A program made the translations under genes and the position numbers. From Pelagibacterium sp. 26DY04 (lineage in GTDB: Bacteria; Pseudomonadota; Alphaproteobacteria; Rhizobiales; Devosiaceae): DNA of 64,000 nt. The first letter of the stretch is position 1. Every line of letters begins with the position of its first letter. Location: assembly GCF_031202305.1 (NCBI RefSeq), contig NZ_CP101731.1:372001-436000 (forward strand). The letters run 5' to 3'. Shown one piece after another: positions 33,197 through 43,918 of this stretch. The notes under the pieces are model-generated. The model did not search any database and was not told where the DNA came from. It was given only the letters and a program-made list of their open reading frames with translations.

Positions 33197-34084
33197 GTGC
33201 CCAAATATTTTCTCGGCGTTGACGGCGGCGGCACCAATTGCCGTATCCGGCTCGCCGACGCCAATCTTTCGACCCTTGCCGAAGCCCGTGGCGGACGCTC
33301 CAATCTTCAGCTCGAAAACGGCGATCCGGCCTACGTCTCGATCCGGGAAGGCACGCGCCAGGTCTTTGCCATGGCCGGGGTCGATTTCGCCGAAACGGTC
33401 AATACTCATGCCTGCTTCGGCATGGCCGGGGCGCGCCTGCCCTCGGCGCGCGAGGCCTTTGCGGCGCGTGACTGGCCCTTCGCGAAAGTGACGGTCTATG
33501 ACGACATCGACATCGCCCGCGCCGGCGCCCATGAAGGCGAGGACGGGGCGGTGATCATCGTGGGCACGGGCTCGGCCGGCATGGCGCTGGTTAAGGGCAA
33601 ACGCTTCCAGGTCGGCGGCTGGGGCTTTTATATCGGCGACCAGATGTCGGGCGCGATCCTGGGGCGCGAGCTGGTGCGCCATGCGGTGGAAGCCACCGAC
33701 AGGCTTGTCGAGGGTTCGCCGCTCACCGAAGCGGTGATCGAAAAGCTTGGCGGGAGCCTCGACGCGGTGATGGCCTGGAGCTTCGACAAGCGCCAGCCGG
33801 CCGATTACGGCGCGCTGATGCCCCTGTTCATCGAATATTTCGAAAAGGGTGATCCGGTGGCTGCCGAGCTCATGGAAATCGAGCTCGGCCATATCGATCG
33901 CTATGTGAATTATTTCAAAGCCCGGGGCGCCGAAAAGCTCGCAATCGTGGGCGGGTTCGGCCAGAGGCTGCTGCCGCTGCTCTCGATCCGCTATGGCGAC
34001 TATGTCTGCCTGCCGCGCGCCGAACCTTTGCACGGCGCGGTGATCCTGGCCCGCCAGAACGCCGACGCCGAAAACGCTATTTAA
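33197..34084 (+). CDS. BadF/BadG/BcrA/BcrD-type ATPase, N-acetylglucosamine kinase-like
   Basis: A 295-residue ASKHA-fold kinase. FLGVDGGGTNCRIRLADANL is the phosphate-1 motif, HACFGMAGARLPSA and VIIVGTGSAGMALVKGKRFQVGGWGFYIGDQMSGAILGRELV the phosphate-2/hinge region, and LAIVGGFGQRLLPLL the adenosine motif. This pattern matches bacterial GlcNAc kinases. The GTG start (PKYFLGVDGGG) has AGGAG upstream; ATGs at 33149 and 33164 in the same frame are alternatives. It is 16 bp before zwf and probably feeds amino-sugar or glucose-type substrate into the same pathway. Confidence 0.82.
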   Translation: MPKYFLGVDGGGTNCRIRLADANLSTLAEARGGRSNLQLENGDPAYVSIREGTRQVFAMAGVDFAETVNTHACFGMAGARLPSAREAFAARDWPFAKVTVYDDIDIARAGAHEGEDGAVIIVGTGSAGMALVKGKRFQVGGWGFYIGDQMSGAILGRELVRHAVEATDRLVEGSPLTEAVIEKLGGSLDAVMAWSFDKRQPADYGALMPLFIEYFEKGDPVAAELMEIELGHIDRYVNYFKARGAEKLAIVGGFGQRLLPLLSIRYGDYVCLPRAEPLHGAVILARQNADAENAI

Positions 34085-34100
34085 GACGGAGGGACCGTCC

Positions 34101-35582
34101 TTGTCCGCACGCATCATTCCGGTTCAACCATTCGACTATGTCGTTTTCGGCGCCACGGGCGATCTGACCAAGCGCAAGCTTATCCCGGCGCTTTATCACC
34201 GCTTCGCCGACGGCCAGTTCGACGAGCGCTCGCGCATCATCGGGGTGTCGCGCTCCGAATTGAGCGATGCCGACTTCCAGAAGATCGCCCGCGAGGCGGT
34301 GACCGAATTCGTCGGCAAGGAGTATCGCGACGAAAAGACCCTCGCCCGGTTCGTCTCGTGCTTTTCCTATGTCGCCAACGATGTGACCGACCAGGCGGGC
34401 TGGGCCGATCTGGAAAAGACCCTGCGCACCGATCCCGAGATCGTGCGCGCCTTCTATCTGGCCGTCGCGCCCTCGCTGTTCGGGCCGATCTGCGACTATC
34501 TCGACAACAAGGGCTATTGGCGGCGCGATGCCCGCGTGGTGGTGGAAAAGCCCCTCGGGCACGATCTCGAATCCTCGATGGAGATCAACGACCAGATTTC
34601 CGAGGTTTTCGCCGAGGACCAGGTTTACCGTATCGACCATTATCTGGGTAAGGAAACGGTCCAGAACCTTCTGGCGCTGCGGTTCGGCAATATCCTGTTC
34701 GAGCCGATCTGGGACGCCGCCCATATCGACCATGTGCAGATCACCGTGGCCGAGGACGTGGGGGCGGGAACGCGCGGCTATTACGACGATTCCGGCGCGC
34801 TGCGGGACATGGTGCAGAACCATCTGATGCAGCTTTTGTGCCTGGTCGCCATGGAGCCGCCGGCGTCCGACGACGCCAACGCCCTGCGCGACGAAAAGCT
34901 CAAGGTGCTGCGCTCGTTAAAGCCCATCACGGGCGACAATGTCGCGCGCGCCACTGTACGCGGGCAGTATCGCGGCGGGGCGGTCAATGGCGGGTCGGTG
35001 GCCGGCTATCAGGACGAATTGCCGGCCGAAAAGCGCGGCTCGCGCACCGAAACCTTCGTGGCCATCAAGGCCGAGGTGGAAAACTGGCGTTGGTCGGGCG
35101 TGCCGTTCTATCTGCGGACCGGCAAGCGGCTGGCGAACCGGGTGTCGGAGATCGTCATCCAGTTCCGCGCCATTCCCCATTCGATCTTCGACCATGCCGA
35201 GGGCGCGCCAAAGGCCAACCGGCTGGTGATCCGGCTGCAGCCCGATGAAGGGGTCAAGCTCTTCCTGATGATCAAGGATCCCGGCCCCGGCGGCATGCGG
35301 CTGCGCGAAGTGCCGCTGAACCTCTCGTTCGCCGAAACGTTCCACGAGCGCACGCCCGAGGCCTATGAGCGGCTGCTGCTCGATGTGATCCGCGGCAACC
35401 AGACCCTGTTCATGCGCCGCGACGAGCTCGAAGCGGCCTGGCGCTGGATCGATCCGATACGCCAGGCCTGGGACAATGCGTCAGATGCCCCTCAGACCTA
35501 TACTGCGGGAACATGGGGGCCGACCGGGTCGGTGGCGCTGATCGAACGCGACGGGCGCACCTGGCACGAAGGGGATTATTAA
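34101..35582 (+). CDS. zwf: glucose-6-phosphate 1-dehydrogenase
   Basis: A 493-residue Zwf, the first enzyme of the Entner-Doudoroff and oxidative pentose phosphate routes. The nucleotide motif FGATGDLTKRKLIPALY lies at residues 16-32, the active-site block YRIDHYLGKETVQNLLALRFGN near 176-197, and EPIWDAAHIDHVQITVAED follows. It has a TTG start with GGAGGG upstream. It belongs to zwf-pgl-edd, but a 173-bp gap holding a repeat element now lies between zwf and pgl. Confidence 0.97.
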   Translation: MSARIIPVQPFDYVVFGATGDLTKRKLIPALYHRFADGQFDERSRIIGVSRSELSDADFQKIAREAVTEFVGKEYRDEKTLARFVSCFSYVANDVTDQAGWADLEKTLRTDPEIVRAFYLAVAPSLFGPICDYLDNKGYWRRDARVVVEKPLGHDLESSMEINDQISEVFAEDQVYRIDHYLGKETVQNLLALRFGNILFEPIWDAAHIDHVQITVAEDVGAGTRGYYDDSGALRDMVQNHLMQLLCLVAMEPPASDDANALRDEKLKVLRSLKPITGDNVARATVRGQYRGGAVNGGSVAGYQDELPAEKRGSRTETFVAIKAEVENWRWSGVPFYLRTGKRLANRVSEIVIQFRAIPHSIFDHAEGAPKANRLVIRLQPDEGVKLFLMIKDPGPGGMRLREVPLNLSFAETFHERTPEAYERLLLDVIRGNQTLFMRRDELEAAWRWIDPIRQAWDNASDAPQTYTAGTWGPTGSVALIERDGRTWHEGDY

Positions 35583-35595
35583 CGACGCCTTCGGC

Positions 35596-35725
35596 GTCGC
35601 CCCCCTCATTCGCCCCTTCGGGGCACCTTCTCCCACCAGGGGAGAAGGGGTAGCTCGGGCTCCTCGGCTCTGAGCCCTCCTTCTCCCCTGGTGGGAGAGG
35701 GGATGGGGGTGAGCAGGGGCGCAGC
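35596..35725. repeat. cobN-type repeat between zwf and pgl
   Basis: A composite element of two inverted halves, GCGTCGCCCCCCTCATTCG...CTCCCACCAGGGGAGAAGG and CCTTCTCCCCTGGTGGGAGAGGGG...GGGGTGAGCAGGGGCGCAGC, each with its own core palindrome. It has the same organisation as the 148-bp element in cobN. It adds hairpin potential to the zwf-pgl transcript. Confidence 0.8.
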
Positions 35726-35755
35726 CGTTCGGCACGTACAGGAGTAAGAGAGAGC

Positions 35756-36478
35756 ATGACCATCGAGCGCAATGTATTTTCGACCAAGGACAAGCTCGCC
35801 CAGGCCCTGGCCGATGCGGTGGCCGAGAATTTGAACGCCGGGCTCGATGAGCGGGGCGAAGCTTCGCTCGCCGTTTCGGGGGGCTCGACGCCGAAGCGGT
35901 TCTTCGAGGTGCTTGGCGCGCGCGACGATATCGACTGGGAGAACGTTACAGTGACCCTGGTCGACGAGCGCTGGGTGGATGAGAGCTCGGACCGCTCCAA
36001 CGCGCGGCTGGTCAAGGAGAACCTTCTGACCGGTGCGGCGGCGGCGGCCAGATTCGTGCCGCTTTATGCCGGAACGGACGAACCCGATGCGGCCGGCATT
36101 GCCCAAGCCAATAGCGCCGTGGCGCAGGTGCCGGTTCCGTTCGATGCCGTCATCCTGGGGATGGGCAATGACGGGCATACAGCCTCGTTCTTTCCCGGTG
36201 GCGATGCGCTCGAAGAGGCGCTCAATGCCGAGGGGCCGGTCGTTGCCATCCGCGCGCCCGGCGCGGGCGAACCGCGCGTGACCTTTACGCTTGCGCGCCT
36301 TTTGCAGACCCGCGCCCTCTATCTTCACATCGAGGGAGAGGAAAAGGCGCAGGTGCTCGACAAGGCGCTCGAGACCGGGCCGGTGGAGACCATGCCGGTG
36401 CGCGCCGTGCTCTCCCAGAGTCATATTCCCGTTTCCCTCTACTGGTGTCCTGAACGCCAGAACGCTTTTCGTTTCTGA
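35756..36478 (+). CDS. pgl: 6-phosphogluconolactonase
   Basis: A 240-residue Pgl of the NagB/DevB type. Blocks: [55 protein letters not shown] (residues about 38-95), [23 protein letters not shown] (about 130-152) and [25 protein letters not shown]. It hydrolyses 6-phosphogluconolactone made by Zwf. A ribosome binding site, AGGAGTAAGAGAGAGC, precedes the ATG, and edd follows after 29 bp. Confidence 0.96.
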   Translation: MTIERNVFSTKDKLAQALADAVAENLNAGLDERGEASLAVSGGSTPKRFFEVLGARDDIDWENVTVTLVDERWVDESSDRSNARLVKENLLTGAAAAARFVPLYAGTDEPDAAGIAQANSAVAQVPVPFDAVILGMGNDGHTASFFPGGDALEEALNAEGPVVAIRAPGAGEPRVTFTLARLLQTRALYLHIEGEEKAQVLDKALETGPVETMPVRAVLSQSHIPVSLYWCPERQNAFRF

Positions 36479-36507
36479 CCTCCAACACCCTCGCTAAGGA
36501 GGCGACC

Positions 36508-38322
36508 ATGACCGTCAAGACAGTGATTCAGGACGTGACCGATGCGATCGCGGCGCGTTCGGAAGCTTCGCGCCGCGATTACCTCGATAGACTCGACCGT
36601 GCCCGTGCCCAGGGCGTGCATCGCACAGCGCTTTCCTGCGGCAACCTCGCGCACGGCTTTGCCGCCTGCGGGCCGGGCGACAAGAGCCAGCTCGCCGGCG
36701 ATACGGCGCTCAATCTGGGGATCATCACCGCCTATAACGACATGCTCTCGGCGCATCAGCCCTATGAGACCTATCCCGCGATCATCCGCGAGGCGGCGCG
36801 CGATGCAGGCGGGGTGGCGCAGGTGGCGGGCGGGGTGCCGGCCATGTGCGACGGGGTGACCCAGGGCCAGACCGGCATGGATCTCTCGCTGTTTTCCCGC
36901 GATGTGATCGCCATGGCCGCCGCGGTGGGCTTGAGCCACAACATGTTCGACGCGGCGGTGTTTCTGGGGATCTGCGACAAGATCGTTCCGGGGCTGGTGA
37001 TTGCCGCCCTGACCTTCGGGCACCTGCCGGCGGTGTTCATCCCCGCCGGGCCGATGACCACGGGGCTGCCCAATGACGAAAAGGCGCGCATCCGCCAGCT
37101 CTTTGCCGAGGGCAAGGTGGGGCGGGCCGAGCTGCTCGAAGCGGAAAGCAAATCCTATCACGGGCCGGGGACGTGCACCTTCTATGGCACGGCGAACTCC
37201 AACCAGATGCTTATGGAGATCATGGGCCTGCACCTGCCCGGCGCGAGCTTTGTCAATCCGGGCACGCCGCTGCGCGATGCGCTGACCCGGGCGGCGACCA
37301 AACGGGCGCTGGCGATCACCGCGCAGGGCAATGAATATACCCCGGCCGGGCATGTGATCGACGAGAAGTCGATCGTCAACGGGCTGGTGGGGCTGCTGGC
37401 GACGGGCGGATCGACCAATCACACCATGCACCTTGTGGCCATGGCCAATGCGGCGGGCTTGAAGATCACCTGGGACGACATGTCCAGGCTTTCCGACGTC
37501 GTGCCGCTTCTGGCGCGCGTCTATCCCAACGGGCTGGCCGATGTGAACCATTTCCATGCCGCCGGCGGGATGGGGTTCCTCATCCGCGAACTGCTCGATG
37601 CGGGGTATCTGCACGAGGACGTGACGACCGTCTGGGGCAAGGGGCTCGAGGCCTATACCAAAGAGCCGCGCTATATCGATGACGAGCTGAGCTTCGAGCC
37701 GGTTCCGGCGGAAAGCGGCAATCCCAAGGTTCTGGCCAAGGCCGGCGAGCCCTTCGCAAAGACGGGCGGGCTCAAGCTGCTTTCGGGCACTCTGGGCAAG
37801 TCGGTGATCAAGATCTCGGCGGTCAAGCCCGAGAACCGGCTGATCGAAGCGCCGGCCAAGGTGTTCCACTCACAAAAGGGCCTGCAGGACGCCTTCAAGG
37901 CGGGGGAACTCACTTCCGATTTCATCGCCGTGATCCGTTTCCAGGGCCCCAAGGCGATCGGCATGCCCGAGCTCCATAAGCTCACCCCGACCCTGGGCAT
38001 TCTGCAGGACCGGGGGATCAAGGTGGCGTTGGTCACCGATGGGCGCATGTCGGGGGCTTCGGGCAAAGTGCCCGCCGCCATCCACATGACCCCCGAAGCC
38101 GCCGATGGCGGGCCAATCGCCAAGCTGCGCGACGGGGATATGCTGCGGCTCGATTCCGAGGCGGGGACGCTGGAGTATCTTGGCGATATCGAAGAGTTCC
38201 TGGCCCGCCCGGCGGCGACGGAAGACCTTGCCGACCAGCATTTCGGCATGGGGCGCGAATTGTTTGCCGGTTTCCGGCAACTGGTCGGCGCCGCCGACCG
38301 TGGCGCGAGCGTTTTTGCCTGA
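36508..38322 (+). CDS. edd: phosphogluconate dehydratase
   Basis: A 604-residue Fe-S dehydratase of the IlvD/Edd family making KDPG, the committed Entner-Doudoroff step. Motifs: [72 protein letters not shown] (two cluster Cys), [27 protein letters not shown] (third Cys), and [22 protein letters not shown] at the C-terminus. It starts after CTAAGGAGGCGACC. No eda (aldolase) gene is in the window. It overlaps the GNAT gene by 1 bp. Confidence 0.97.
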   Translation: MTVKTVIQDVTDAIAARSEASRRDYLDRLDRARAQGVHRTALSCGNLAHGFAACGPGDKSQLAGDTALNLGIITAYNDMLSAHQPYETYPAIIREAARDAGGVAQVAGGVPAMCDGVTQGQTGMDLSLFSRDVIAMAAAVGLSHNMFDAAVFLGICDKIVPGLVIAALTFGHLPAVFIPAGPMTTGLPNDEKARIRQLFAEGKVGRAELLEAESKSYHGPGTCTFYGTANSNQMLMEIMGLHLPGASFVNPGTPLRDALTRAATKRALAITAQGNEYTPAGHVIDEKSIVNGLVGLLATGGSTNHTMHLVAMANAAGLKITWDDMSRLSDVVPLLARVYPNGLADVNHFHAAGGMGFLIRELLDAGYLHEDVTTVWGKGLEAYTKEPRYIDDELSFEPVPAESGNPKVLAKAGEPFAKTGGLKLLSGTLGKSVIKISAVKPENRLIEAPAKVFHSQKGLQDAFKAGELTSDFIAVIRFQGPKAIGMPELHKLTPTLGILQDRGIKVALVTDGRMSGASGKVPAAIHMTPEAADGGPIAKLRDGDMLRLDSEAGTLEYLGDIEEFLARPAATEDLADQHFGMGRELFAGFRQLVGAADRGASVFA

Positions 38323-38759
38323 TGGCGGGGTCCGGTTTCACATTGCTGGCGGTTCCGGTGTTTTCGCCGCTCTGCAATCTGGGCTTTGCGCTCAGGCGCG
38401 AAGTGTTCGTGATCGAACAGCAGGTGCCGCCCGAACTCGAACACGATGCCGACGACATGACGGCGACCCATCTGGTGGGCGTCATGGACGGATCGGTGGT
38501 GGCGGTCGCGCGGATACTGTTCAAGCCCGAACACGCCAAGATCGGCCGGGTGGCGATCGCCAGATCCCATCGCGGGCTGAAGCTTGGCGCGCGGCTCATC
38601 GAATTCGCGGTCGAGGTGGCCAGGGAAAAGGGCCAGACACGCTGCTATCTCGAATCCCAGGCGGACAAGGTGGGATTTTATGCCCGCCTGGGGTTCGCAG
38701 CCTACGGTGACGAGTTCATGGACGCGGGTATCCCGCACCTCAGGATGAAGAACTATTGA
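38322..38759 (+). CDS. GNAT family N-acetyltransferase (ElaA-like)
   Basis: A 145-residue acetyltransferase. [44 protein letters not shown] is the N-terminal half; [31 protein letters not shown] (residues about 75-105) is the acetyl-CoA pyrophosphate loop (R-x-x-R/G-x-G/A type), followed by [35 protein letters not shown]. The pattern fits ElaA-like GNATs of unknown substrate. It shares one base with the edd stop (TGATG). Its 3' end overlaps the convergent BCCT transporter by 20 bp. Confidence 0.88.
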   Translation: MAGSGFTLLAVPVFSPLCNLGFALRREVFVIEQQVPPELEHDADDMTATHLVGVMDGSVVAVARILFKPEHAKIGRVAIARSHRGLKLGARLIEFAVEVAREKGQTRCYLESQADKVGFYARLGFAAYGDEFMDAGIPHLRMKNY

Positions 38760-40749
38760 CCTCGACCACCTCGGGCTCGTGCTCGGGAGCACCCGAGAGG
38801 AGCTGGGATTGCGGCGAGGCCACGAGCGTCAGATAGCGCTCGAACTGGGCCAGAACGTCGGCGATGATCTGGTCTCGGCTCAGCCCCATGATGTCGTAGC
38901 CCATCGACCCGTCGGAGAAATAGGTCCGCGCCTCATAGCGGTAATCGGGGAGCGTCGCGTCATGGGCCGAAAAGGCCGGCAGCTTGTGCTCGGCACGGTG
39001 AACGCCATAGACGAAATCGCGATAGCCCTCGGCCGGTAGGGTGAGGGCAGCCGATCCGGTCTCCTCGTTTCGAGTGACCTCGGCCTGCTGGCCCCGCTTT
39101 TCCAACTCGGCCCGGACGGCTTCCAGCGCCGGGGGCACTTCCTGGTCGATAAAGGCATCCACCTCCCTGGCGGTAGGCGCGCGCAGCATCATGGCCAGAC
39201 GGCGCTGCCAGGTGGCGCTGGTCACAGGGTGAGGAGCGAAGGTCCCAACAGGCGCTTGCTGGGCATGAAGGTCGGCCCGCATGCCGGTGAACATCGACCA
39301 GACAAGGACCAGCATCACCACGGTAAACGGCAGGGCGCTGGCGATGGTGGCCGATTGCAGCGCCTCAAGACCGCCCGCGAGCATCAACAGCGCGGCGGTC
39401 GCGCCGCAGACCACGCACCAGAACAGGCGTTGGACGGCCTTGGTATCGGTGCGCCCGCCCGCTGCTATCGTATCGACGACCAGTGAACCGGAATCGGCCG
39501 AGGTGATGAAGAACACCGACACCAGGATGATCGCCAGCGTGGAGGTGATCCCGCTCAGGGGCAGATATTCGAAGAACTGGAACAGGCCCACCGATATGTC
39601 GTCGGTGATGGCGGTGCTGAGCGCGCCGGCCGCCATGTTCATGTCCACGAAGATGCCGGTGTTGCCGAAAATGGTCATCCAGATGAAGGTGAACCCGGCC
39701 GGGATGAACAGCACGGAGACGAGGAATTCGCGCACCGTGCGGCCACGGGAAATACGGGCGATGAACATGCCCACGAACGGCGACCAGGAAATCCACCACG
39801 CCCAGTAGAACAGCGTCCAATCCTCGATCCACTGGCGCGGATCATAGGCGTAGATGTTGAACGTCATCAGCACGAAGCGGTCGAGATAGAGACCGATATT
39901 GGTGACGAGGTCGCGCAGCAATTGCCCGGTGGGACCGACCAGCAGCACGAAGATCATCAAAAGAACTGCGACGCTGAGATTGATCTCGGAAAGGATGCGC
40001 ACGCCCTTGTCCACACCCGTCACCACCGACAACCCGGCGATGGCGATGATGCCGGCGACCAAGGCAACCTGGAATTCGATCGAATTGGGAAAGCCCACCA
40101 GATAATGAAGCCCGGTGCTGATCTGATCCACGCCGAAGCCCAGCGAGGTGGCAAGGCCGAAGACGGTGCCCACAATGGCGAAGACATCGACCACATGGCC
40201 GATGGGGCCGTGGATCTTTTCCTTGAGCAGCGGGTAAAGGCCCGACCGGATGGTCAGCGGCAGGTTGTAGCGATAGCCGAAATAGGCCAGCGCCAGCCCG
40301 ACAACCGCATAGACAGCCCACGCATGAATGCCCCAGTGGAAGAAGGTGGAGCTGAGGGCCTCGCGCACAGCCTGAATGGTGAAGGGTTCGGCCTCGGGGG
40401 GACTAGCGTAATGGCTGACCGGTTCGCCGACGCCGTAATACATGAGCCCGATGCCCATGCCGGCGGCAAAGAGCATGGCGATCCAGGAATGGTAGGCAAA
40501 ATCGGGCGTTGCATCGTCGGGCCCGAGCTTGAGATCGCCAAAGCGGGAAAAGGCGAACAACAGAACGGCGATCAGCATGATGCCGACCGCGAGAAGATAC
40601 AGCCAACCGAACTGATCGAGGATCGTTGACTGAAGCTGGTCGAAAAAGACGCTCGCCTGGCTCGGCGCCAAAAGCCCCACGCCCAGAAACAGCGCGATGA
40701 TTATAAGCGAACCGAAAAAGACCGGCGGATTGATAACGAAACCAAACAT
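38740..40749 (-). CDS. BCCT family betaine/choline/carnitine transporter (BetT-like)
   Basis: A 669-residue sodium- or proton-coupled osmolyte transporter with about 12 membrane helices. The BCCT signature [29 protein letters not shown] lies near residues 318-345, with [21 protein letters not shown] earlier (the glycine-rich stretch of helix 3). The long cytoplasmic C-terminal domain (residues about 500-669), with [31 protein letters not shown], is typical of BetT-type choline transporters and acts in osmosensing there. No betaine synthesis genes are adjacent. It is probably involved in osmoprotectant uptake. Confidence 0.93.
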   Translation of the reverse strand: MFGFVINPPVFFGSLIIIALFLGVGLLAPSQASVFFDQLQSTILDQFGWLYLLAVGIMLIAVLLFAFSRFGDLKLGPDDATPDFAYHSWIAMLFAAGMGIGLMYYGVGEPVSHYASPPEAEPFTIQAVREALSSTFFHWGIHAWAVYAVVGLALAYFGYRYNLPLTIRSGLYPLLKEKIHGPIGHVVDVFAIVGTVFGLATSLGFGVDQISTGLHYLVGFPNSIEFQVALVAGIIAIAGLSVVTGVDKGVRILSEINLSVAVLLMIFVLLVGPTGQLLRDLVTNIGLYLDRFVLMTFNIYAYDPRQWIEDWTLFYWAWWISWSPFVGMFIARISRGRTVREFLVSVLFIPAGFTFIWMTIFGNTGIFVDMNMAAGALSTAITDDISVGLFQFFEYLPLSGITSTLAIILVSVFFITSADSGSLVVDTIAAGGRTDTKAVQRLFWCVVCGATAALLMLAGGLEALQSATIASALPFTVVMLVLVWSMFTGMRADLHAQQAPVGTFAPHPVTSATWQRRLAMMLRAPTAREVDAFIDQEVPPALEAVRAELEKRGQQAEVTRNEETGSAALTLPAEGYRDFVYGVHRAEHKLPAFSAHDATLPDYRYEARTYFSDGSMGYDIMGLSRDQIIADVLAQFERYLTLVASPQSQLLSGAPEHEPEVVEVNSSSS

Positions 40750-40817
40750 GTTTCCCCCATAGCTAACTCACAGCAACGTGACTGCTCCTGCTGTGGTTCC
40801 CTATAGAGCACGATCGG

Positions 40818-41561
40818 TTAGGATTTTCGTGTCGCCGTCGCTTGCTTGAGCAGCAAATCCTTGGCCTGGTTGATGCGGGCGGCCAGAAAGGCCGAGCCGC
40901 CGGCGTCGGGGTGGACCGATTTCATCAGCTTGCGATGCGCGGCCTTGATCGCTTCGGCGCTCGCGCCCGGCTCCAGCCCCAGGATCTGATAGGCTTCCTC
41001 GGTGCCGCTGATCTCGGTTGCCGGGCCGCTTCCGGGCGCTGCTTCCTCTTCGCCGGGGTCCATGCCGAACTCGGTGGCGAAATAATCGCGCCATCCGGCG
41101 CGGTTGGCATTGAGCCAGCTTTCATAGAGCGCGAGCGAATCCGGGTCGTCGCTCACCTCGTCATAGAGAGCCCAGCATTCGGCGGCCGAAAGCTGGGCAA
41201 GCGGACGGCCGGCGAAGTGGCCGGCGCGCACGGTGCCCGAAACCTCGCCGGTTTCATGGTCGAGCCGCATGTCGAAATGGTGCGAGGATACCGCAGAGGC
41301 GTTGTTGGGGCTCGACAGCCCCGACCCGAAATCGATGGGGCCGAGCCGTCCGCGCAGCAAAAGCCCGATGCCGCCCGCCGCCAGAAAGCTCGCGATCAGC
41401 ATCTGGCCGCGTGCGCCCAAAAGGCCGGCGCCGCCCAGCAGCGCGCCACCCACCACCCAGCGCAGGGTGCGCACCAGGCGCCGGATTTCGCCCCGGGCGA
41501 AAAGCGTGGCGAGATAAAGGACGATAACGGCGAGGGCGCCGCCGAGGACGAGCCAGGTCAT
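40818..41561 (-). CDS. membrane-anchored J-domain protein
   Basis: A 247-residue protein. Two N-terminal hydrophobic segments (residues 2-20 and 35-70) anchor it. The C-terminal J domain, residues about 188-245 ([50 protein letters not shown]), has the HPD tripeptide that stimulates DnaK ATPase. Fold order and placement resemble mitochondrial Tim14/Pam18 relatives found in alphaproteobacteria. It overlaps the VWA-like gene by 4 bp. Confidence 0.88.
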   Translation of the reverse strand: MTWLVLGGALAVIVLYLATLFARGEIRRLVRTLRWVVGGALLGGAGLLGARGQMLIASFLAAGGIGLLLRGRLGPIDFGSGLSSPNNASAVSSHHFDMRLDHETGEVSGTVRAGHFAGRPLAQLSAAECWALYDEVSDDPDSLALYESWLNANRAGWRDYFATEFGMDPGEEEAAPGSGPATEISGTEEAYQILGLEPGASAEAIKAAHRKLMKSVHPDAGGSAFLAARINQAKDLLLKQATATRKS

Positions 41562-42286
41562 GAGAGCTGTTCGAGCAGCAATCGCGCCGTCCCGCTCCCT
41601 TGCAGCTTGAGCGCGGCCCGCCCGCCGCTGGCATAAGCGGCGACGGCGCGCAAAAGCGCCGCCAGTTCGGCCGCTGCGCCGGCATCAAAGCGCGCATAAG
41701 CGCCCTTGGAGAGCCGGGCGAATTCCTTGAAGGCGGTTTGCGTCGCCCCGTCATGGCCTTCCTGGAACAGGAAGATCGGGCATCCGAGCAGGCCCAGCTC
41801 GCCCGCCTTCTGGGCGAGCTTGTCCACGTCCTCTTCCATGGCGTCGCCCACATAGACGACGGCATTGATCCTGGTTTTGTTGTGTTCGGCGCGGGCGTGG
41901 GAGAAGACCTTGGAGATCTGGGTATGCCCGCCCCGGCAATCGATGCCCGTCATCAGTTGCGCCAGGGCGCGGGCGTCCGAAACCCAGCGCGAGGCGCGGC
42001 ACTCGCCGAAGCCGCGGAAATAGATGAGCTGGACGTCGAGCCCGCCGGTGCGGGCCACTGTTTCGAACATTTCCGCCTGCAATTGGCAGGCGAGATCCCA
42101 GGTGGGCTGGCGGCTCATCGTGGCGTCGAGGGCGAACAACAACCGTCCGCGTTCTCCCGATGCGCCGGCCTTGCGGGTTGCGGCCATGGCGCCGACCTTG
42201 GCGACGAAATCGGCGATCTCGGCGCTCCGCGTGTTTTCGGATGCCGGCGTCGTGTCGGATTTGCGGGTCGGGGTCTTGTCGGCCAC
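41558..42286 (-). CDS. VWA-like domain protein
   Basis: A 242-residue cytoplasmic protein. The von Willebrand A-type core begins [22 protein letters not shown] (residues 49-70), with a MIDAS-like [47 protein letters not shown] and [25 protein letters not shown] complete the fold (GDAMEE as the late acidic loop). The frame is open far upstream, but the GTG at 42286, just after GGAAAGGAAAGGCC, is the natural start. It is translationally coupled to the membrane J-domain gene. Function unknown. Confidence 0.84.
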   Translation of the reverse strand: MADKTPTRKSDTTPASENTRSAEIADFVAKVGAMAATRKAGASGERGRLLFALDATMSRQPTWDLACQLQAEMFETVARTGGLDVQLIYFRGFGECRASRWVSDARALAQLMTGIDCRGGHTQISKVFSHARAEHNKTRINAVVYVGDAMEEDVDKLAQKAGELGLLGCPIFLFQEGHDGATQTAFKEFARLSKGAYARFDAGAAAELAALLRAVAAYASGGRAALKLQGSGTARLLLEQLS

Positions 42287-42418
42287 GGCCTTTCCTTTCC
42301 TTATGAAGAAAATATGGGACGCCGCGCCGGACGCCGCAAGCCTATCGCCTGCTTGTGTTCGGCCCCGATATGTTTCAAAAGGGTGTAACGCGTTGATTAC
42401 CGGGCCAAACCACCGCAT

Positions 42419-43918
42419 ATGCCGATTTCGTCGAAGGGCTTCGCCCGGGTCAGCCTTGCCCTTATTATTGTCGGCGTCCTCGCGCTGATCGGCATCGTGG
42501 GGACGACGATATGGCTCGTCGAGCGTACCCAGGTCTATTTCGAAGAGGTCGTGCAGGCCCGCGAGGCGCGCGGGGCGGCCGTCGAATTGCGCAACCTGCT
42601 CCAGGACGCGCAATCGGGACAGCGCGGCTATCTGCTGACACTCGATCCGTCCTATCTGGAGCCTTACGAGGCCGCCGTGGGCGCCATCGAGGGCGCCTAT
42701 AACCGGCTGGTCGCCTCGCTCGCGGCGTTCCCGCAGACCGAGGAGCCGCTCCAGGCCCTGAGCAGCGATATCGATACCAAGCGGACCGAACTGGCAAGGA
42801 CAATCGAATTGGCCGGCGCGGGAGAGCTCGGGCAAGCCATCGCCATCGTGCGGACGGATGCGGGCGAAGCGATCATGAGCCGCATCCGGCAGGTGCTCGA
42901 TTCGGTGATCGAAACATCCGATATGCGCATCTTCAACGGCGTCATCGAGCAGCGCGGGGCGGCCAACGCCCTGCGCATCATCGCCCTGATCGGTGCGCTG
43001 GTGATCGTGGGCGTGGTGGGCGGTGCGGCCTGGGTGGTGCTGCGCTATACCCGCGAACTGGACACGGCCCGCGACGAAGTGGAAATGCTCAACCGAGACC
43101 TCGAGAAAAGGGTCGCCGAGCGGACGGTCGACCTGCGCCGGGCCAATGAAGAGGTGCAGCGCTTCGCCTATATCGTCACCCACGACCTGCGTGCGCCGCT
43201 CGTCAACATCATGGGCTTTACCTCCGAGCTCGAAGCTGCCCTCGGGCCGATCAACGCGCTGGTGGAAAGCCATGGGGAAAACCCCGACGATCCCGTGCTC
43301 GCCGAGGCGCGCCAGACCGCGCAAGAGGATCTGCCCGAAGCGATCGGGTTCATCCGCTCCTCGACGCGCAAGATGGACGGGCTCATCAATGCGATCTTAA
43401 AGATTTCGCGCGAGGGACGACGCGAACTCAAATCGGAACGACTCGATCTTGCCGAACTGGTGGAAGGCGCGGTGGCCGCGGTCAGGCACCAGATCGACGA
43501 GACGGGCGGGGAGGTCACCATCGACGTCTCCACGCCACCGGTATTTTCCGATCGGCTGGCATTGGAGCAGATTTTGGGCAACCTTCTCGATAATGCCATA
43601 AAGTACAGGCATCCGGACCGTCCGATAGACATTGCCGTAAAGGGACGGCAGGAACGCGACGGCCGCATTGTCATCGATGTGCGGGACAATGGCCGTGGCA
43701 TTGCGCCCGAAGATCACGAACGCGTGTTCGAGCTGTTTCGCCGCTCGGGCAATCAAACCGTTCCGGGCGAAGGCATCGGGCTGGCGCATGTGCGCATCAT
43801 GGCCCGCAATCTCGGCGGCGATATCGAATTACAATCCAATCGCGATCACGGAACCACGTTCACGGTGATCATCGCGCCCGACCTGCGCGTTATTGCTAGG
43901 AGCAAGGCTTTATCATGA
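42419..43918 (+). CDS. CHASE3-domain sensor histidine kinase
   Basis: A 499-residue kinase. One membrane helix (residues about 9-32) leads to a periplasmic CHASE3 domain (AREARGAAVELRNLLQDAQSGQRGYLLTLDPSYLEPY), a second helix lies near 182-205, then a coiled-coil linker, HisKA with His255 (FAYIVTHDLRAPLVNIMGF) and HATPase_c (LGNLLDNAIKYRH, DNGRGIAPEDHERVFELFRR, GEGIGLAHVRIMARNLGG). This architecture is shared with phytochrome-like bathy/cyanobacterial kinases that signal to Rcp1-type receivers. It overlaps the next gene, such a receiver, by 4 bp. Confidence 0.92.
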   Translation: MPISSKGFARVSLALIIVGVLALIGIVGTTIWLVERTQVYFEEVVQAREARGAAVELRNLLQDAQSGQRGYLLTLDPSYLEPYEAAVGAIEGAYNRLVASLAAFPQTEEPLQALSSDIDTKRTELARTIELAGAGELGQAIAIVRTDAGEAIMSRIRQVLDSVIETSDMRIFNGVIEQRGAANALRIIALIGALVIVGVVGGAAWVVLRYTRELDTARDEVEMLNRDLEKRVAERTVDLRRANEEVQRFAYIVTHDLRAPLVNIMGFTSELEAALGPINALVESHGENPDDPVLAEARQTAQEDLPEAIGFIRSSTRKMDGLINAILKISREGRRELKSERLDLAELVEGAVAAVRHQIDETGGEVTIDVSTPPVFSDRLALEQILGNLLDNAIKYRHPDRPIDIAVKGRQERDGRIVIDVRDNGRGIAPEDHERVFELFRRSGNQTVPGEGIGLAHVRIMARNLGGDIELQSNRDHGTTFTVIIAPDLRVIARSKALS

